This document shows positions 1 through 8,561 of a DNA stretch of 64,000 nt, in pieces. The notes beneath the pieces are model-generated. The model was not told where the DNA came from. It saw only the letters and a list, made by a program, of their open reading frames with translations, and did not search any database. Position 1 is the stretch's first letter; every line of letters begins with the position of its first letter. A program made the translations under genes and the position numbers. The DNA comes from Prevotellaceae bacterium (lineage in GTDB: Bacteria; Bacteroidota; Bacteroidia; Bacteroidales; Bacteroidaceae): the NCBI GenBank assembly GCA_028723525.1, contig JAQYET010000025.1, positions 43,548-107,547 on the forward strand. The letters are read 5' to 3'.

Positions 1-6
1 GCTATT

Positions 7-693
7 ATGGGAAAAAGAATAAGAAAACTCAAGAACGTAAGACTACACCGTGAGGGCACAGACACATTGCTCTATGTAGGCTTTATTCTTATCGCTGTGG
101 CGGTGATACTTTGGAAATCGTTCGATACCAAGATACCTTTTTGGATTTTCACCGTCGTTGCCGGGGCGTTGTACCTTGCGGTTGTGAACTTCTATCGCTG
201 CCCTAAGCGTTTCTACGATGGCGATACCGAGGGCATAGTAGTGGCTCCTGCCGACGGTAAAGTTGTGGTAATAGAAGAGATAGAGGAGACAAAATACTTT
301 CACGACCGCCGAATGATGATAAGCATTTTCATGAGTCCGCTAAACGTGCATGCCAACTGGTTTCCGGTTGACGGGCGCGTAAAGTTCGTGAAGCACTTCG
401 ACGGCAACTACCACAAGGCGTGGTTGCCGAAGGCGAGCGAAGAAAACGAGCACGCCGACACCATGATTGAACTCGAAGACGGGCGCGAAGTGCTGGTGCG
501 CCAGATAGCCGGAGCAATGGCACGGCGCATAGTGACATACGCCAAAGACGGAGAAGACTGTTACATCGACGAGCACATGGGCTTCATAAAGCTCGGTTCG
601 CGCGTTGACGTTTTCCTGCCGGCAGACTGCGAGGTTTGCGTTAAGATGAACCAAATCACCACCGGCGACCAAACCGTAATCGCACGCATCTGA
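7..693 (+). CDS. psd: Phosphatidylserine decarboxylase
   Basis: It decarboxylates phosphatidylserine to phosphatidylethanolamine at the inner membrane, the last step of PE synthesis. The 228-residue protein has two hydrophobic segments near residues 20-55, then the catalytic domain. The motif [13 protein letters not shown] contains the Gly-Ser pair (G197-S198) at which family members self-cleave to make the pyruvoyl group. The length fits the short form of the family rather than the roughly 320-residue E. coli enzyme. The ATG at 7 is the only good start visible, but the window begins just upstream. pssA follows after 5 nt, so substrate-making and substrate-using enzymes are co-transcribed. 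Confidence 0.95.
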   Translation: MGKRIRKLKNVRLHREGTDTLLYVGFILIAVAVILWKSFDTKIPFWIFTVVAGALYLAVVNFYRCPKRFYDGDTEGIVVAPADGKVVVIEEIEETKYFHDRRMMISIFMSPLNVHANWFPVDGRVKFVKHFDGNYHKAWLPKASEENEHADTMIELEDGREVLVRQIAGAMARRIVTYAKDGEDCYIDEHMGFIKLGSRVDVFLPADCEVCVKMNQITTGDQTVIARI

Positions 694-698
694 CAATA

Positions 699-1424
699 AT
701 GGCAAACATAATAGTACGCAATATTCCCAATTCCATAACGTGCTGCAACCTCATAAGCGGTTGCATTGCCACGATGTATGCCTTCGGCTGCGACCAGAAG
801 ATGGCTCTGCTGTTCATTGTCATCGGCGCAACATTCGACTTCTTCGACGGCATGTCGGCACGACTGCTCGGCGTAAGTTCGCCAATCGGAAAAGAACTCG
901 ACTCCCTCGCCGATGTCATAACCTTCGGAATGGCACCGGCAACAATGGTGTTCACACTGCTTTCCGGTCTCAACTACCCCGCTACACTCGCCCCCCTGCG
1001 CCCGATACTGCCCTATACGGCATTTCTGATTGCGGCATTCTCCGCCCTCCGACTTGCCAAGTTCAACCTCGACGAGCGACAGGCGATGGGCTTCATCGGG
1101 CTGCCAACGCCTGCCAACGCCCTGTTCTGGAGTTCGGCGATTGTGGGCATCGGGGCAATACTTGCACACCATGAATGGGCTCCGATTGCAGTTCTCCCGA
1201 TGATATTGCTGTCGTGCTTTCTGCTCATTGCCGAACTGCCGATGTTCGCACTCAAGTTCAAGCACACCGGGTGGCGTGGCAACGAGGTGAAATTTATCTT
1301 CATCCTTACCTGCGTTCCGCTGCTTGTCTTCCTCGGTTTGCCGGGCTTCGCGGCTGTTATAGCGTGGTATGTCGTGCTTTCGATGATAGTTTGGATTGGC
1401 AAAAACAATAAGGAAAGAAAGTGA
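699..1424 (+). CDS. pssA: CDP-diacylglycerol-serine O-phosphatidyltransferase
   Basis: It makes phosphatidylserine from CDP-diacylglycerol and serine, the substrate for the preceding decarboxylase. The CDP-alcohol phosphotransferase signature is complete: D50-G51, A54-R55, G64, D68 and D72 have the family spacing. The rest of the 241 residues is mostly hydrophobic, with about six to eight membrane helices, as expected for a polytopic membrane enzyme. The gene sits between psd and a DUF4834 gene with gaps of 5 and 6 nt, which indicates one operon. Confidence 0.95.
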   Translation: MANIIVRNIPNSITCCNLISGCIATMYAFGCDQKMALLFIVIGATFDFFDGMSARLLGVSSPIGKELDSLADVITFGMAPATMVFTLLSGLNYPATLAPLRPILPYTAFLIAAFSALRLAKFNLDERQAMGFIGLPTPANALFWSSAIVGIGAILAHHEWAPIAVLPMILLSCFLLIAELPMFALKFKHTGWRGNEVKFIFILTCVPLLVFLGLPGFAAVIAWYVVLSMIVWIGKNNKERK

Positions 1425-1430
1425 AAGGAT

Positions 1431-1703
1431 ATGGCAGCGTTTTTTAAATTCATATTGATTGTAGGTTTCCTTGTCATTGTCGCAGTGGCATTGACGTTCT
1501 TTTGGTTCTACCGCAAGATACACAACATAGCCCGCTCTTTCGGCGTCGGTAAGGGCAAAGGCAACGATGAGAAGCGCAAAAGCGAGCGCAAAACCTACGG
1601 CAACCGCACCGGCGTAATCGATGCCCGCACCCCGGAGCAGGTCAACCGCAAGATTTTCAAGGACAACGAGGGCGAATACGTCGATTTCACCGAGGTTGAC
1701 TGA
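1431..1703 (+). CDS. DUF4834-type small membrane protein
   Basis: A 90-residue protein with one N-terminal membrane helix (about residues 5-27) followed by a charged Lys/Arg/Glu-rich tail ending in an acidic stretch. It resembles the DUF4834 family, which in Bacteroidetes often follows pssA; that assignment is from memory and moderately sure. It starts 6 nt after pssA and is the last gene of the operon. The function is unknown. The membrane anchor and position suggest a link to phospholipid synthesis, but this is inference from context only. Confidence 0.65.
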   Translation: MAAFFKFILIVGFLVIVAVALTFFWFYRKIHNIARSFGVGKGKGNDEKRKSERKTYGNRTGVIDARTPEQVNRKIFKDNEGEYVDFTEVD

Positions 1704-1847
1704 ACCTCACCGACACCCCCGACCTCTGCCCGACACTCCCTCACTTAAAATCTCACACCGCACCTTAATAAAGAAACCCCAATACCCACAGCGGCAGTTT
1801 CTTGTCCAAAGGAAATTCCATATCATCGGCAAGCACGTAAGAAAAGA

Positions 1848-1900
1848 TTATCGCAATAAGCGATATTTGGCATAAATCGCTTATTGCAATAACCATTTTT
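1848..1900 (+). terminator. Strong hairpin downstream of the psd operon
   Basis: A perfect 12-bp inverted repeat (1853-1864 with 1876-1887, 11-nt loop) extends through one mismatch to about 17 bp and is followed by a short T run at 1896-1900. It probably terminates the psd-pssA-DUF4834 transcript. The stem is AT-rich, so a protein-binding palindrome is also possible. The 144 bases before it (1704-1847) show no gene. Confidence 0.6.
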
Positions 1901-1903
1901 AAG

Positions 1904-2096
1904 CCCCAATCGGTCATTAGACCGCATACTGATTATGTTCGATTGTCGAGCAGATTGTCCGGCATATTATCGAAGGCGTAGCGGGCTACGTCAAGATAAT
2001 ATGGCTGATAGGATGCAGGCAAGCGGACGAAAGCAGTCGTGGAACGATACAATTAACAGAATATAGGTAATTAAGTGTTCTAATAACCGATTGGGG
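1904..2096. repeat. 193-bp element bounded by inverted repeats (MITE or structured RNA candidate)
   Basis: The ends form an 18-bp inverted repeat with one mismatch: CCCCAATCGGTCATTAGA at the left and the complement of TCTAATAACCGATTGGGG at the right. In the middle CATATTATC pairs with GATAATATG and encloses the hairpin CGTAG-CGGG-CTACG. There is no open reading frame of note. The size, terminal repeats and folding suggest a miniature inverted-repeat element, or a structured RNA. No second full copy was seen in this window. Confidence 0.55.
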
Positions 2097-2277
2097 TTAA
2101 AGAGTTTCAAAGTATAAAACAGCAATCAAATATGTATATTTTCGTCTATTATCGCAATACATATTGATTATTGTTTCATCTAAAATTTTGAAGGGAATGT
2201 AAAGAAACGCAGAGCGAAAAGACATTTTTTGCAGTGTCGTCGGGCACATGATATTATACGATAGGATAACTTTTTCA

Positions 2278-2365
2278 AAGTAAAATCGGCGATTTTGATG
2301 ACCAAATTCGGCGAAATTGCAGAACAAAATCGCCGAAATTACTTTGCAATTTCGGCGATTTTACT
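2278..2365. repeat. 22-bp-phased palindrome array, copy 1 (4 units)
   Basis: Four cores of the form TCGSCGA, each flanked by A/T runs, have their GSCG centres exactly 22 bp apart. Half-units read in both orientations, so the array has no clear strand. It lies between the converging psd operon and murF-alr, about 105 bp past the murF-alr stop. Bases 2097-2277 and 2366-2469 show no gene. Confidence 0.85.
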
Positions 2366-2469
2366 TTTCATCAGTATGCTGTTTGCACCGCATTATATGG
2401 TTGAATGAGGAGCGTTTGGGCACAAGACATTGGTGACGAGGCAGAAACAGACGGAGAGAACAGAGCGTT

Positions 2470-4878
2470 TCAGTCTTGGAAATAGACGCGCTTCACGCGG
2501 TTGCTGATACCTGTGAGCACTTCGTAGGGTATGGTTTCGAGGGCGTCGCTGAGCACAGTGACAGGCAGGTGGTCGCCGAATATCTCCACAGTGTCGCCCT
2601 CGTGGCAGTCGATACCTGTGACATCAATCATCGCAACGTCCATACAGATGTTTCCAACGTATGGTGCGCGCATGCCGTTAACGAGACAATAACCTCGCCC
2701 ACGCCCCAAACGTCGGTTCAGTCCGTCGGCATAGCCTATCGGAATGGCTGCGATGACGCTGTCGCGTGAGAGCACTCCGCGGCGGCTGTAGCCCACGGTT
2801 TCACCCTTGGGGACATGCCTCATCTGCAATATCGTGGTCTTGAGCGTACACACATTGTTCAGTATCCGGTTGTCGCGGCTATCCACTCCGTACAGTCCGA
2901 TTCCCAATCGGCACATGTCGAGTTGCCTTTCGGGGAAATGCTCTATACCGGCAGAATTGTCGATATGCCGCAGGATTTTATGCGGGAAAGCCTCCTGCAG
3001 GCGGCGGCTCGCCTCATCGAAGAGGTTGAACTGCATCTCGGAGAAGCTATCGAAGTCGTCGCTGTCTGCCCCAACGAAGTGACTGAACACCGAGCGCGGC
3101 GTCAACGCAACCTGATGTTTCAGCCGTTCGATGAGCCGGGGCATGTCCTCGCGCGGATTAAATCCGAGGCGGTGCATCCCCGTGTCGAGTTTTATGTGTA
3201 CCGGATAGCCCGCTATGCCCTCCTTCCGCGCTGCCGCAATGAGTTCTTCAAGCAGGCGGAACGAATAAACCTCCGGTTCGAGAGCGTGGTCGAACATTGC
3301 CTTGAAAGCAGTTGTTTCGGGGTTCATTATCATTATGTTACCCGTAATTCCCGCCTTGCGCAGCGTCACTCCCTCGTCGGCAACGGCAACGGCAAGATAG
3401 TCCACGCGGTGGTCTTGCAGCGTCTTCGCCACCTCCACGGCACCGCTTCCGTAGCCGTCTGCCTTTATCATGCACGCGATTTTCGTATCGGGATGGAGGA
3501 AAGAGCGGAAGTGGTTCAGGTTTTCTACAACGGCGTTGAGGTTCACTTCGAGAATTGTTTCGTGCACCTTCTGTTCAAGTCTTTCGGTAATACGGTCGAA
3601 AGAGAAACGCCGTGCTCCCTTGATGAGTATTATCTCGTCGCGCAGACCGGAGAGAGTTTCGGAGGCAAGAAATTCCTCCGTGGTATTGAAAAAACGCTTC
3701 TCGCCGATGTCTATCATGTCTTTCTTCGACGATATTTCCTCTCCTATTCCTATGAATTTCCTCACTCCGCGCTCCCTTGCGAGCTTTGACACTTCGCGAT
3801 ATAACGCCTCCGCCGGCATTCCACTTTGATAAATGTCACTGAGAATGAGTGTCCGCGAGAGTTTCGGAGCGGCATTCATGGGATTGTCCGGCTGCGAAAG
3901 GTCGTGCCGACGTTGCATGAAGTCGAGCGCGATGTCGAGCGAATTGATGTCGGAATTATATGAGTCGTTTATCAGGATGCAACCGTGCTGCCCCTGCTTC
4001 ACCTCAAGTCGCATCGCCACCGGTTCTATTTTTTTCATGCCTTCGGCAATCTGTTCGGCAGTCATTCCGAGGTAAGCGGCAACCGCTGCGCATGCTCCGG
4101 CATTCTCTTTCGACGCCCGGTCGATGAACGGCATGTCGCCTTCGTATGGGCTGAAGGGCACCGTCTTGCATTTCAGCGCGGATATATTGTTGCGTATCGT
4201 CTCATCTTCAGCGTTATAGAACACCACTTCGGCATCGCTGAAAAGCGACATTTTCTCGCGGCATTTCTCGTCTTTCGTGGCGAAGTTCTCCTGATGCGCC
4301 GGTCCGATGTTGGTTATAACGCCTATCGTGGGGCGTATCATCCTGCCGAGCGACGGCATCTCTCCCGGCATACTTATTCCTGCCTCGAAGAGCCCTATCT
4401 CCGTTCTGTCGTCGAGAAGCCACACCGACAACGGCACACCGATCTGCGAATTGTAGGAGCGCGGACTGCGTGTAACCACCCGCGTGGGCATCAACAGTTG
4501 GTAGAGCCATTCCTTAACCACGGTTTTCCCGTTGCTTCCCGTAATCCCCACCACCGGGATGTGGAAGTTCTCACGGTGGCGTTCGGCAAGCCGCTGCAGT
4601 GCTTTCAGCGTTGAACCGACGAGCAGGAAATTGCTGTCGGGATATGTCGTGGCATGGTTTTCGGGGAGTTTCTCCACCACGAAGTTACGCACTCCGCTCC
4701 TGTAAAGCCCACTGAGGTATCTGCCTCCGTCGTTTCTCTCTGTCTTTATGGCAAAGAACAATGTTGCCTCCGGAAATCTAAGGCTGCGGCTGTCGGTAAG
4801 CAGCCAACCGATGTCGGCGTCTTTGTCACCATACCGTTCAGCTCCTGTGAGTACTGTTATTTTCTCTATCGTGTACAT
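2470..4878 (-). CDS. murF-alr: Bifunctional MurF / alanine racemase
   Basis: One 802-residue cytoplasmic protein carries two peptidoglycan enzymes. The N-terminal half (to about residue 435) is UDP-MurNAc-tripeptide:D-Ala-D-Ala ligase, with the Mur-ligase ATP loop GITGSNGKT near residue 115 and the downstream NIGPAH and NDSYNS motifs. The C-terminal half is a PLP-dependent alanine racemase, with the cofactor lysine in MIKADGYGSG and the late VGNICMDVAMIDVTG segment. The fusion ties D-Ala production to its use in the pentapeptide and is characteristic of Bacteroidetes. The gene starts 12 nt after the GSCFA gene and is probably transcribed with it. Confidence 0.97.
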   Translation of the reverse strand: MYTIEKITVLTGAERYGDKDADIGWLLTDSRSLRFPEATLFFAIKTERNDGGRYLSGLYRSGVRNFVVEKLPENHATTYPDSNFLLVGSTLKALQRLAERHRENFHIPVVGITGSNGKTVVKEWLYQLLMPTRVVTRSPRSYNSQIGVPLSVWLLDDRTEIGLFEAGISMPGEMPSLGRMIRPTIGVITNIGPAHQENFATKDEKCREKMSLFSDAEVVFYNAEDETIRNNISALKCKTVPFSPYEGDMPFIDRASKENAGACAAVAAYLGMTAEQIAEGMKKIEPVAMRLEVKQGQHGCILINDSYNSDINSLDIALDFMQRRHDLSQPDNPMNAAPKLSRTLILSDIYQSGMPAEALYREVSKLARERGVRKFIGIGEEISSKKDMIDIGEKRFFNTTEEFLASETLSGLRDEIILIKGARRFSFDRITERLEQKVHETILEVNLNAVVENLNHFRSFLHPDTKIACMIKADGYGSGAVEVAKTLQDHRVDYLAVAVADEGVTLRKAGITGNIMIMNPETTAFKAMFDHALEPEVYSFRLLEELIAAARKEGIAGYPVHIKLDTGMHRLGFNPREDMPRLIERLKHQVALTPRSVFSHFVGADSDDFDSFSEMQFNLFDEASRRLQEAFPHKILRHIDNSAGIEHFPERQLDMCRLGIGLYGVDSRDNRILNNVCTLKTTILQMRHVPKGETVGYSRRGVLSRDSVIAAIPIGYADGLNRRLGRGRGYCLVNGMRAPYVGNICMDVAMIDVTGIDCHEGDTVEIFGDHLPVTVLSDALETIPYEVLTGISNRVKRVYFQD

Positions 4879-4890
4879 CTTTCTGTGGTG

Positions 4891-5751
4891 TTATGTCATC
4901 GGGAAGCGGTTGCGGAGCTCTCCCATGAGTGCAAATTTAGGATATTTTTCCGAGAAGGCTGCGAGTTTCTCATGCGTTTTTTGCATGAATAGACGATATT
5001 CCTCGCTCCCGGAATTGAACGGACGATGCCCGAGAGCCTCTTTCAGCGGTCGCCACTCGGCAAGATAACGCTTCGCGTCGGGCGAGAAACAGTTCTCCAC
5101 CAGCCGCTCCCAGATGTATTCCACCGCCTGTTCGGAGGGGTGTATCATGTCGGGCGAGTAGAAACGGTAGTCTCTAAGTTCGTCGTTAAGTATTTCGTAT
5201 GCAGGGAAATAGAATATGTCGGAGGGCGAGTTTGCAATCACATCGCGCGCAGCAAGGAGCAGAGTTGCCTTTGCCAACCGGCTCTCATGGTAGCCGTATT
5301 TGCGGTATCTTATCGGACTCACCGTGAACACCACGCGCACGCCGGGGTTGCTCTTGCGCAGCGTTTCGACAGCACTGTTCAGGCAGTTGGCGCATTCGTC
5401 AACCGAGAGTTCGCACTCCTGAAAGAGGCTTTGCGGGCGTTTCATGCAGTTATCCACTATTTCGCCGGTCTCTTTCAGTATATACACGTGGTTTGTTCCG
5501 AGGGTTATAAAGCACGTGGCAGGACTTTCCTGTGGCTCTGGGGCTATTTCCGACAAGTATCTCTCCACCGTATGCAGCACACTGGCAGGGTTATACATCG
5601 TGCCATAAGGGTTTACGACAACCGGGAACCCCTCTTCCTTGAAACGCCTGCCGATATTATCGGCAAAGCAACTGCCCACAAACAGCACCCTCTCGCATGG
5701 CTCAATCTTCCACGCCGGACTGCCAATCTTCACCTCTGTCCTAAATTCCAT
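4891..5751 (-). CDS. GSCFA domain protein
   Basis: A 286-residue protein with the family's name motif, FVGSCFADNIGRRF, near residue 27. GSCFA proteins resemble SGNH/GDSL esterases: the Ser of GSCFA would be the nucleophile, and the later DMIHPSEQAVEYIW looks like the Asp-x-x-His block. The substrate is unknown; an acyl or acetyl ester of a surface glycan is a fair guess. No signal peptide is seen. The ATG at 5751 lies only 4 nt past a consensus -7 box (5763-5756), so the mRNA is probably leaderless. It is the first gene of a two-gene operon with murF-alr. Confidence 0.88.
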   Translation of the reverse strand: MEFRTEVKIGSPAWKIEPCERVLFVGSCFADNIGRRFKEEGFPVVVNPYGTMYNPASVLHTVERYLSEIAPEPQESPATCFITLGTNHVYILKETGEIVDNCMKRPQSLFQECELSVDECANCLNSAVETLRKSNPGVRVVFTVSPIRYRKYGYHESRLAKATLLLAARDVIANSPSDIFYFPAYEILNDELRDYRFYSPDMIHPSEQAVEYIWERLVENCFSPDAKRYLAEWRPLKEALGHRPFNSGSEEYRLFMQKTHEKLAAFSEKYPKFALMGELRNRFPMT

Positions 5752-5755
5752 GCCA

Positions 5756-5893
5756 CAAAATTAGTGCAAATCGAGTGAAATACAAAAAGAATTTATTCTT
5801 TTTTATTTCCGAGATGCAGCCTAATTTCACGGGCGAAGACCGTAGAGTTAGTGCAAATCGAGTGAAATACAAAAAGAATTTATTCTTTTTTTA
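5756..5893 (-). promoter_or_regulatory. Double-promoter repeat module A (drives the GSCFA gene)
   Basis: Read on the minus strand, the module has two tandem copies of one promoter unit. The distal copy has TTTG (5873-5870), 19 nt, then a degraded -7 TAACTCTA (5850-5843). The proximal copy has TTTG (5786-5783), 19 nt, then an intact TAATTTTG (5763-5756). The two units are a direct repeat of about 45 bp (5761-5806 and 5848-5893). A spacer between them includes CGGTCTTCGCCCGTGAA. The same arrangement recurs inverted at 6484-6604. Confidence 0.8.
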
Positions 5894-5925
5894 TGGTAAA
5901 AACGGCTTATTCAACAGAAACTAAT

Positions 5926-5933
5926 TACCTTTG
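5926..5933 (+). promoter_or_regulatory. -7 promoter element of the NUDIX gene
   Basis: TACCTTTG followed by CA matches the Bacteroidetes -7 box. It lies 22 nt before the ATG at 5956 and inside any longer reading frame starting at 5893, which decides the start in favour of 5956. The -33 element is weak. Confidence 0.7.
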
Positions 5934-5955
5934 CAAAACAATAAACATAAACGCC

Positions 5956-6390
5956 ATGTATGCCTATAAATATCCGCACCCGGCAGTCACTGCCGACTGT
6001 ATAGTGTTCGCTCGCGAGAACGGGAAGACACGAGTGCTGCTCATAAAACGCAGGAACGAGCCATGCAAAGACATGTGGGCTCTGCCCGGAGGGTTCATGA
6101 ACATCGACGAGAGTGCCGAAGAAGCGGCAGCGAGGGAACTGAAAGAAGAAACGGGAATAGATGCAGGCAGGGTGATACAGGTGGGGGCTTACTCCAAGGT
6201 TGACCGCGACCCGCGCGAGCGTGTCATAACAATCGCCTTCTATACCATTATAGACAAGATACGTAAAGCGGTAGGACAAGACGACGCAAAACAGGCTGAA
6301 TGGTTCGCCATAGACAACCTTCCCGAACTTGCCTTCGACCATTCTGAAATACTCTCTGACGCTATCGGGATGCTGAACAGAGAACCATGA
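5956..6390 (+). CDS. NUDIX hydrolase
   Basis: A 144-residue NUDIX protein. The complete NUDIX box runs from G46 through E52, R60-E61, E64-E65 and G67, the residues that bind Mg2+ and catalyse hydrolysis of nucleoside diphosphates linked to another group. The N-terminal layout (HPAVTADCIVF, then LLIKRRNEPCKDMWALPGGF) resembles the ADP-ribose pyrophosphatase and NrtR-like branch, but there is no C-terminal winged helix, so an enzyme rather than a regulator is likely. The exact substrate cannot be read from sequence. An in-frame ATG at 5893 is rejected because a promoter -7 box lies between. It is a single gene flanked by two outward-facing repeated promoter modules. Confidence 0.9.
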   Translation: MYAYKYPHPAVTADCIVFARENGKTRVLLIKRRNEPCKDMWALPGGFMNIDESAEEAAARELKEETGIDAGRVIQVGAYSKVDRDPRERVITIAFYTIIDKIRKAVGQDDAKQAEWFAIDNLPELAFDHSEILSDAIGMLNREP

Positions 6391-6483
6391 TTTTATATTT
6401 CATCGCTAACGACCGGCAATGAATTTATTTACCATGCCCGTGATGTTATACCATACATTATAAAATAAAAAAGAACGAGGCTC

Positions 6484-6604
6484 TTTTTGCATTTCACTCG
6501 ATTTGCAATAACCTTACGGTCTTCGCCCGTGAAGTTAGGCTGCATCTCAACAATAAAAATAAATTGCTTTTATTTTGTATTGTTTTCGATTTGCACTAAC
6601 TTTG
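6484..6604 (+). promoter_or_regulatory. Double-promoter repeat module B (drives typA)
   Basis: This is an inverted copy of the module at 5756-5893. The distal unit has TTTG (6486-6489), 19 nt, then a degraded TAACCTTA (6509-6516). The proximal unit has TTTG (6574-6577), 19 nt, then an intact TAACTTTG (6597-6604). The spacer with CGGTCTTCGCCCGTGAA and GGCTGCATCTC is nearly identical to module A, about 56 bp in each. The typA start is 26 nt past the proximal -7 box. Confidence 0.8.
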
Positions 6605-6630
6605 CACCCGATTAAAAGTGAAATATAAGA

Positions 6631-8481
6631 ATGCAGGACATTAGGAACATCGCGATCATCGCTCACGTTGACCACGGAAAGACAACACTCGTAGATAAAA
6701 TGATGCTCGCAGGCAACCTGTTCCGAGAAGGACAGAACCTCAGCGACCAAGTACTTGACAGCAACGACCTTGAACGCGAGCGAGGGATAACAATTCTGTC
6801 GAAAAACGTCTCAATAAACTATAAAGGAACAAAGATAAATATTATCGACACTCCGGGGCACTCCGACTTCGGAGGCGAGGTGGAGCGTGTGCTAAACATG
6901 GCAGACGGCTGCATATTGCTCGTTGATGCCTTTGAAGGTCCGATGCCACAGACGCGTTTCGTGCTGCAGAAAGCATTGGAGATAGGACTGAAACCGATTG
7001 TTGTCGTCAACAAAGTGGATAAGCCCAACTGCCGCCCGGAGGAAGTTTATGAGATGGTGTTCGACCTCATGTTCGCACTCAATGCTAACGAAGACCAGCT
7101 CGATTTCCCCGTAGTGTATGGCTCGGCGAAGAACGGTTGGATGGGAGAAGACTATTCGAAACCCACCGGCGACATAACATATCTGCTCGACAAGATTGTG
7201 GAGAAGATACCGGCACCGCAACAGTTGGAGGGCACTCCGCAAATGCTTATAACGAGCCTCGACTACTCTTCATACACCGGACGCATCGCAGTGGGGCGCG
7301 TTCACCGCGGAACTCTGACCGGAGGAATGAACATCACGATAGCACATCGCGACGGAACAATGGAGAAAACGCGCATAAAAGAACTGCACACCTTCGAGGG
7401 TATGACCCACGTTAAGACCGACAAAGTGACCTCCGGGGATATTTGTGCCGTGATAGGACTGGAACATTTCGAGATTGGAGACACGATATGCGACTACGAA
7501 AGCCCTGAAGCCCTGCCCACGATAGCAATCGACGAACCCACGATGTCTATGCTTTTCACCATCAACGACTCGCCTTTCTTCGGGAAAGAGGGCAAGTTCT
7601 GCACATCGCGACATATCAACGACCGCCTGCAGAAGGAGTTGGAGAAGAACCTCGCGCTGCGGGTTGAGTCTTACGAAGACTCCACCGACTCGTGGATTGT
7701 GAGCGGACGCGGAGTGCTTCACCTGTCTGTTCTCATCGAGACAATGCGCCGCGAGGGGTACGAATTGGAAGTGGGACAGCCGCAGGTGATATACAAGAAC
7801 ATGGTGAATGACGGCGAGAAATGGGTTGAAACAAGCGATGCCAACGCCGCAACCACGCGCTGCGAACCAATAGAAGAACTTACAATCAACGTCCCGGAGG
7901 AGTTCGCATCGAAGATGATTGACATGGTGACGAAGCGCAAGGGGGAAATGACGTCAATGGAGAGTCAGGCAGAGCGCGTGAACATTGAGTTCGACATACC
8001 CTCAAGGGGCATCATCGGACTGCGTACCAACGTGCTCACCGCAAGTCAGGGAGAGGCGATAATGGCTCACCGTTTCAAAGAATACCAGCCGTTCAAGGGC
8101 GAGATAACGCGCCGCATCAATGGTTCGATGATAGCAATGGAGACAGGTACGGCAGTGGCATACTCGATAGACAAACTGCAAGACCGCGGCAAGTTCTTCA
8201 TCGACCCGGGCGAAGAGGTGTATGCAGGACAGGTGGTCGGAGAGCATGTTCACGACAACGACCTCGTGATAAACGTGACAAAGACAAAGCAACTCACCAA
8301 CGTACGCGCCTCGGGAAGTGACGAGAAGGCTCGCGTGATACCGAAAACGGTGATGAGTCTTGAGGAATGTCTTGAATACATAAAGGGCGACGAATACGTC
8401 GAGGTGACACCTAAGTCAATGCGTATGCGCAAAACCATACTCGACCATGACCAGAGAAAGAAAGCCATGAAAGAGGCTTAA
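6631..8481 (+). CDS. typA: Translational GTPase TypA/BipA
   Basis: A 616-residue ribosome-binding GTPase related to EF-G and LepA, which helps 50S assembly and growth under stress. The G1 motif [10 protein letters not shown] is at residues 11-20, followed by [12 protein letters not shown] (G3) and NKVDKPN (G4). The C-terminal TypA-specific region contains [17 protein letters not shown], which separates it from EF-G and LepA. The length is normal. It has its own promoter in repeat module B and a terminator at 8495-8535, so it is monocistronic. Confidence 0.97.
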   Translation: MQDIRNIAIIAHVDHGKTTLVDKMMLAGNLFREGQNLSDQVLDSNDLERERGITILSKNVSINYKGTKINIIDTPGHSDFGGEVERVLNMADGCILLVDAFEGPMPQTRFVLQKALEIGLKPIVVVNKVDKPNCRPEEVYEMVFDLMFALNANEDQLDFPVVYGSAKNGWMGEDYSKPTGDITYLLDKIVEKIPAPQQLEGTPQMLITSLDYSSYTGRIAVGRVHRGTLTGGMNITIAHRDGTMEKTRIKELHTFEGMTHVKTDKVTSGDICAVIGLEHFEIGDTICDYESPEALPTIAIDEPTMSMLFTINDSPFFGKEGKFCTSRHINDRLQKELEKNLALRVESYEDSTDSWIVSGRGVLHLSVLIETMRREGYELEVGQPQVIYKNMVNDGEKWVETSDANAATTRCEPIEELTINVPEEFASKMIDMVTKRKGEMTSMESQAERVNIEFDIPSRGIIGLRTNVLTASQGEAIMAHRFKEYQPFKGEITRRINGSMIAMETGTAVAYSIDKLQDRGKFFIDPGEEVYAGQVVGEHVHDNDLVINVTKTKQLTNVRASGSDEKARVIPKTVMSLEECLEYIKGDEYVEVTPKSMRMRKTILDHDQRKKAMKEA

Positions 8482-8494
8482 ACGACATAAAAGG

Positions 8495-8535
8495 AAATCC
8501 CCAAGAGCGAGAAAGGCTTTTGGGGATTTGTTCTT
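8495..8535 (+). terminator. Rho-independent terminator of typA
   Basis: The 10-bp stem AAATCCCCAA / TTGGGGATTT (8495-8504 with 8520-8529) is followed by GTTCTTTC. It ends 27 nt before the chosen MATE start and argues against the upstream ATG at 8520, which would lie inside the stem. Confidence 0.75.
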
Positions 8536-8561
8536 TCAGCATCTTCGCAACCATTATCAGC

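Noticed and set aside
561-1523. 320-residue minus-strand reading frame
   Set aside because: It is antisense to psd, pssA and DUF4834 and has the composition of a shadow frame.
2278-2365. CRISPR array
   Set aside because: The units are palindromic, 22 bp apart, with linkers of only a few bases; there are no spacer-length unique segments and no cas genes.
2815-3789. 324-residue plus-strand reading frame
   Set aside because: It is antisense to murF-alr, which has clear catalytic motifs; the translation is rich in Arg, His and Cys and has no recognisable features.
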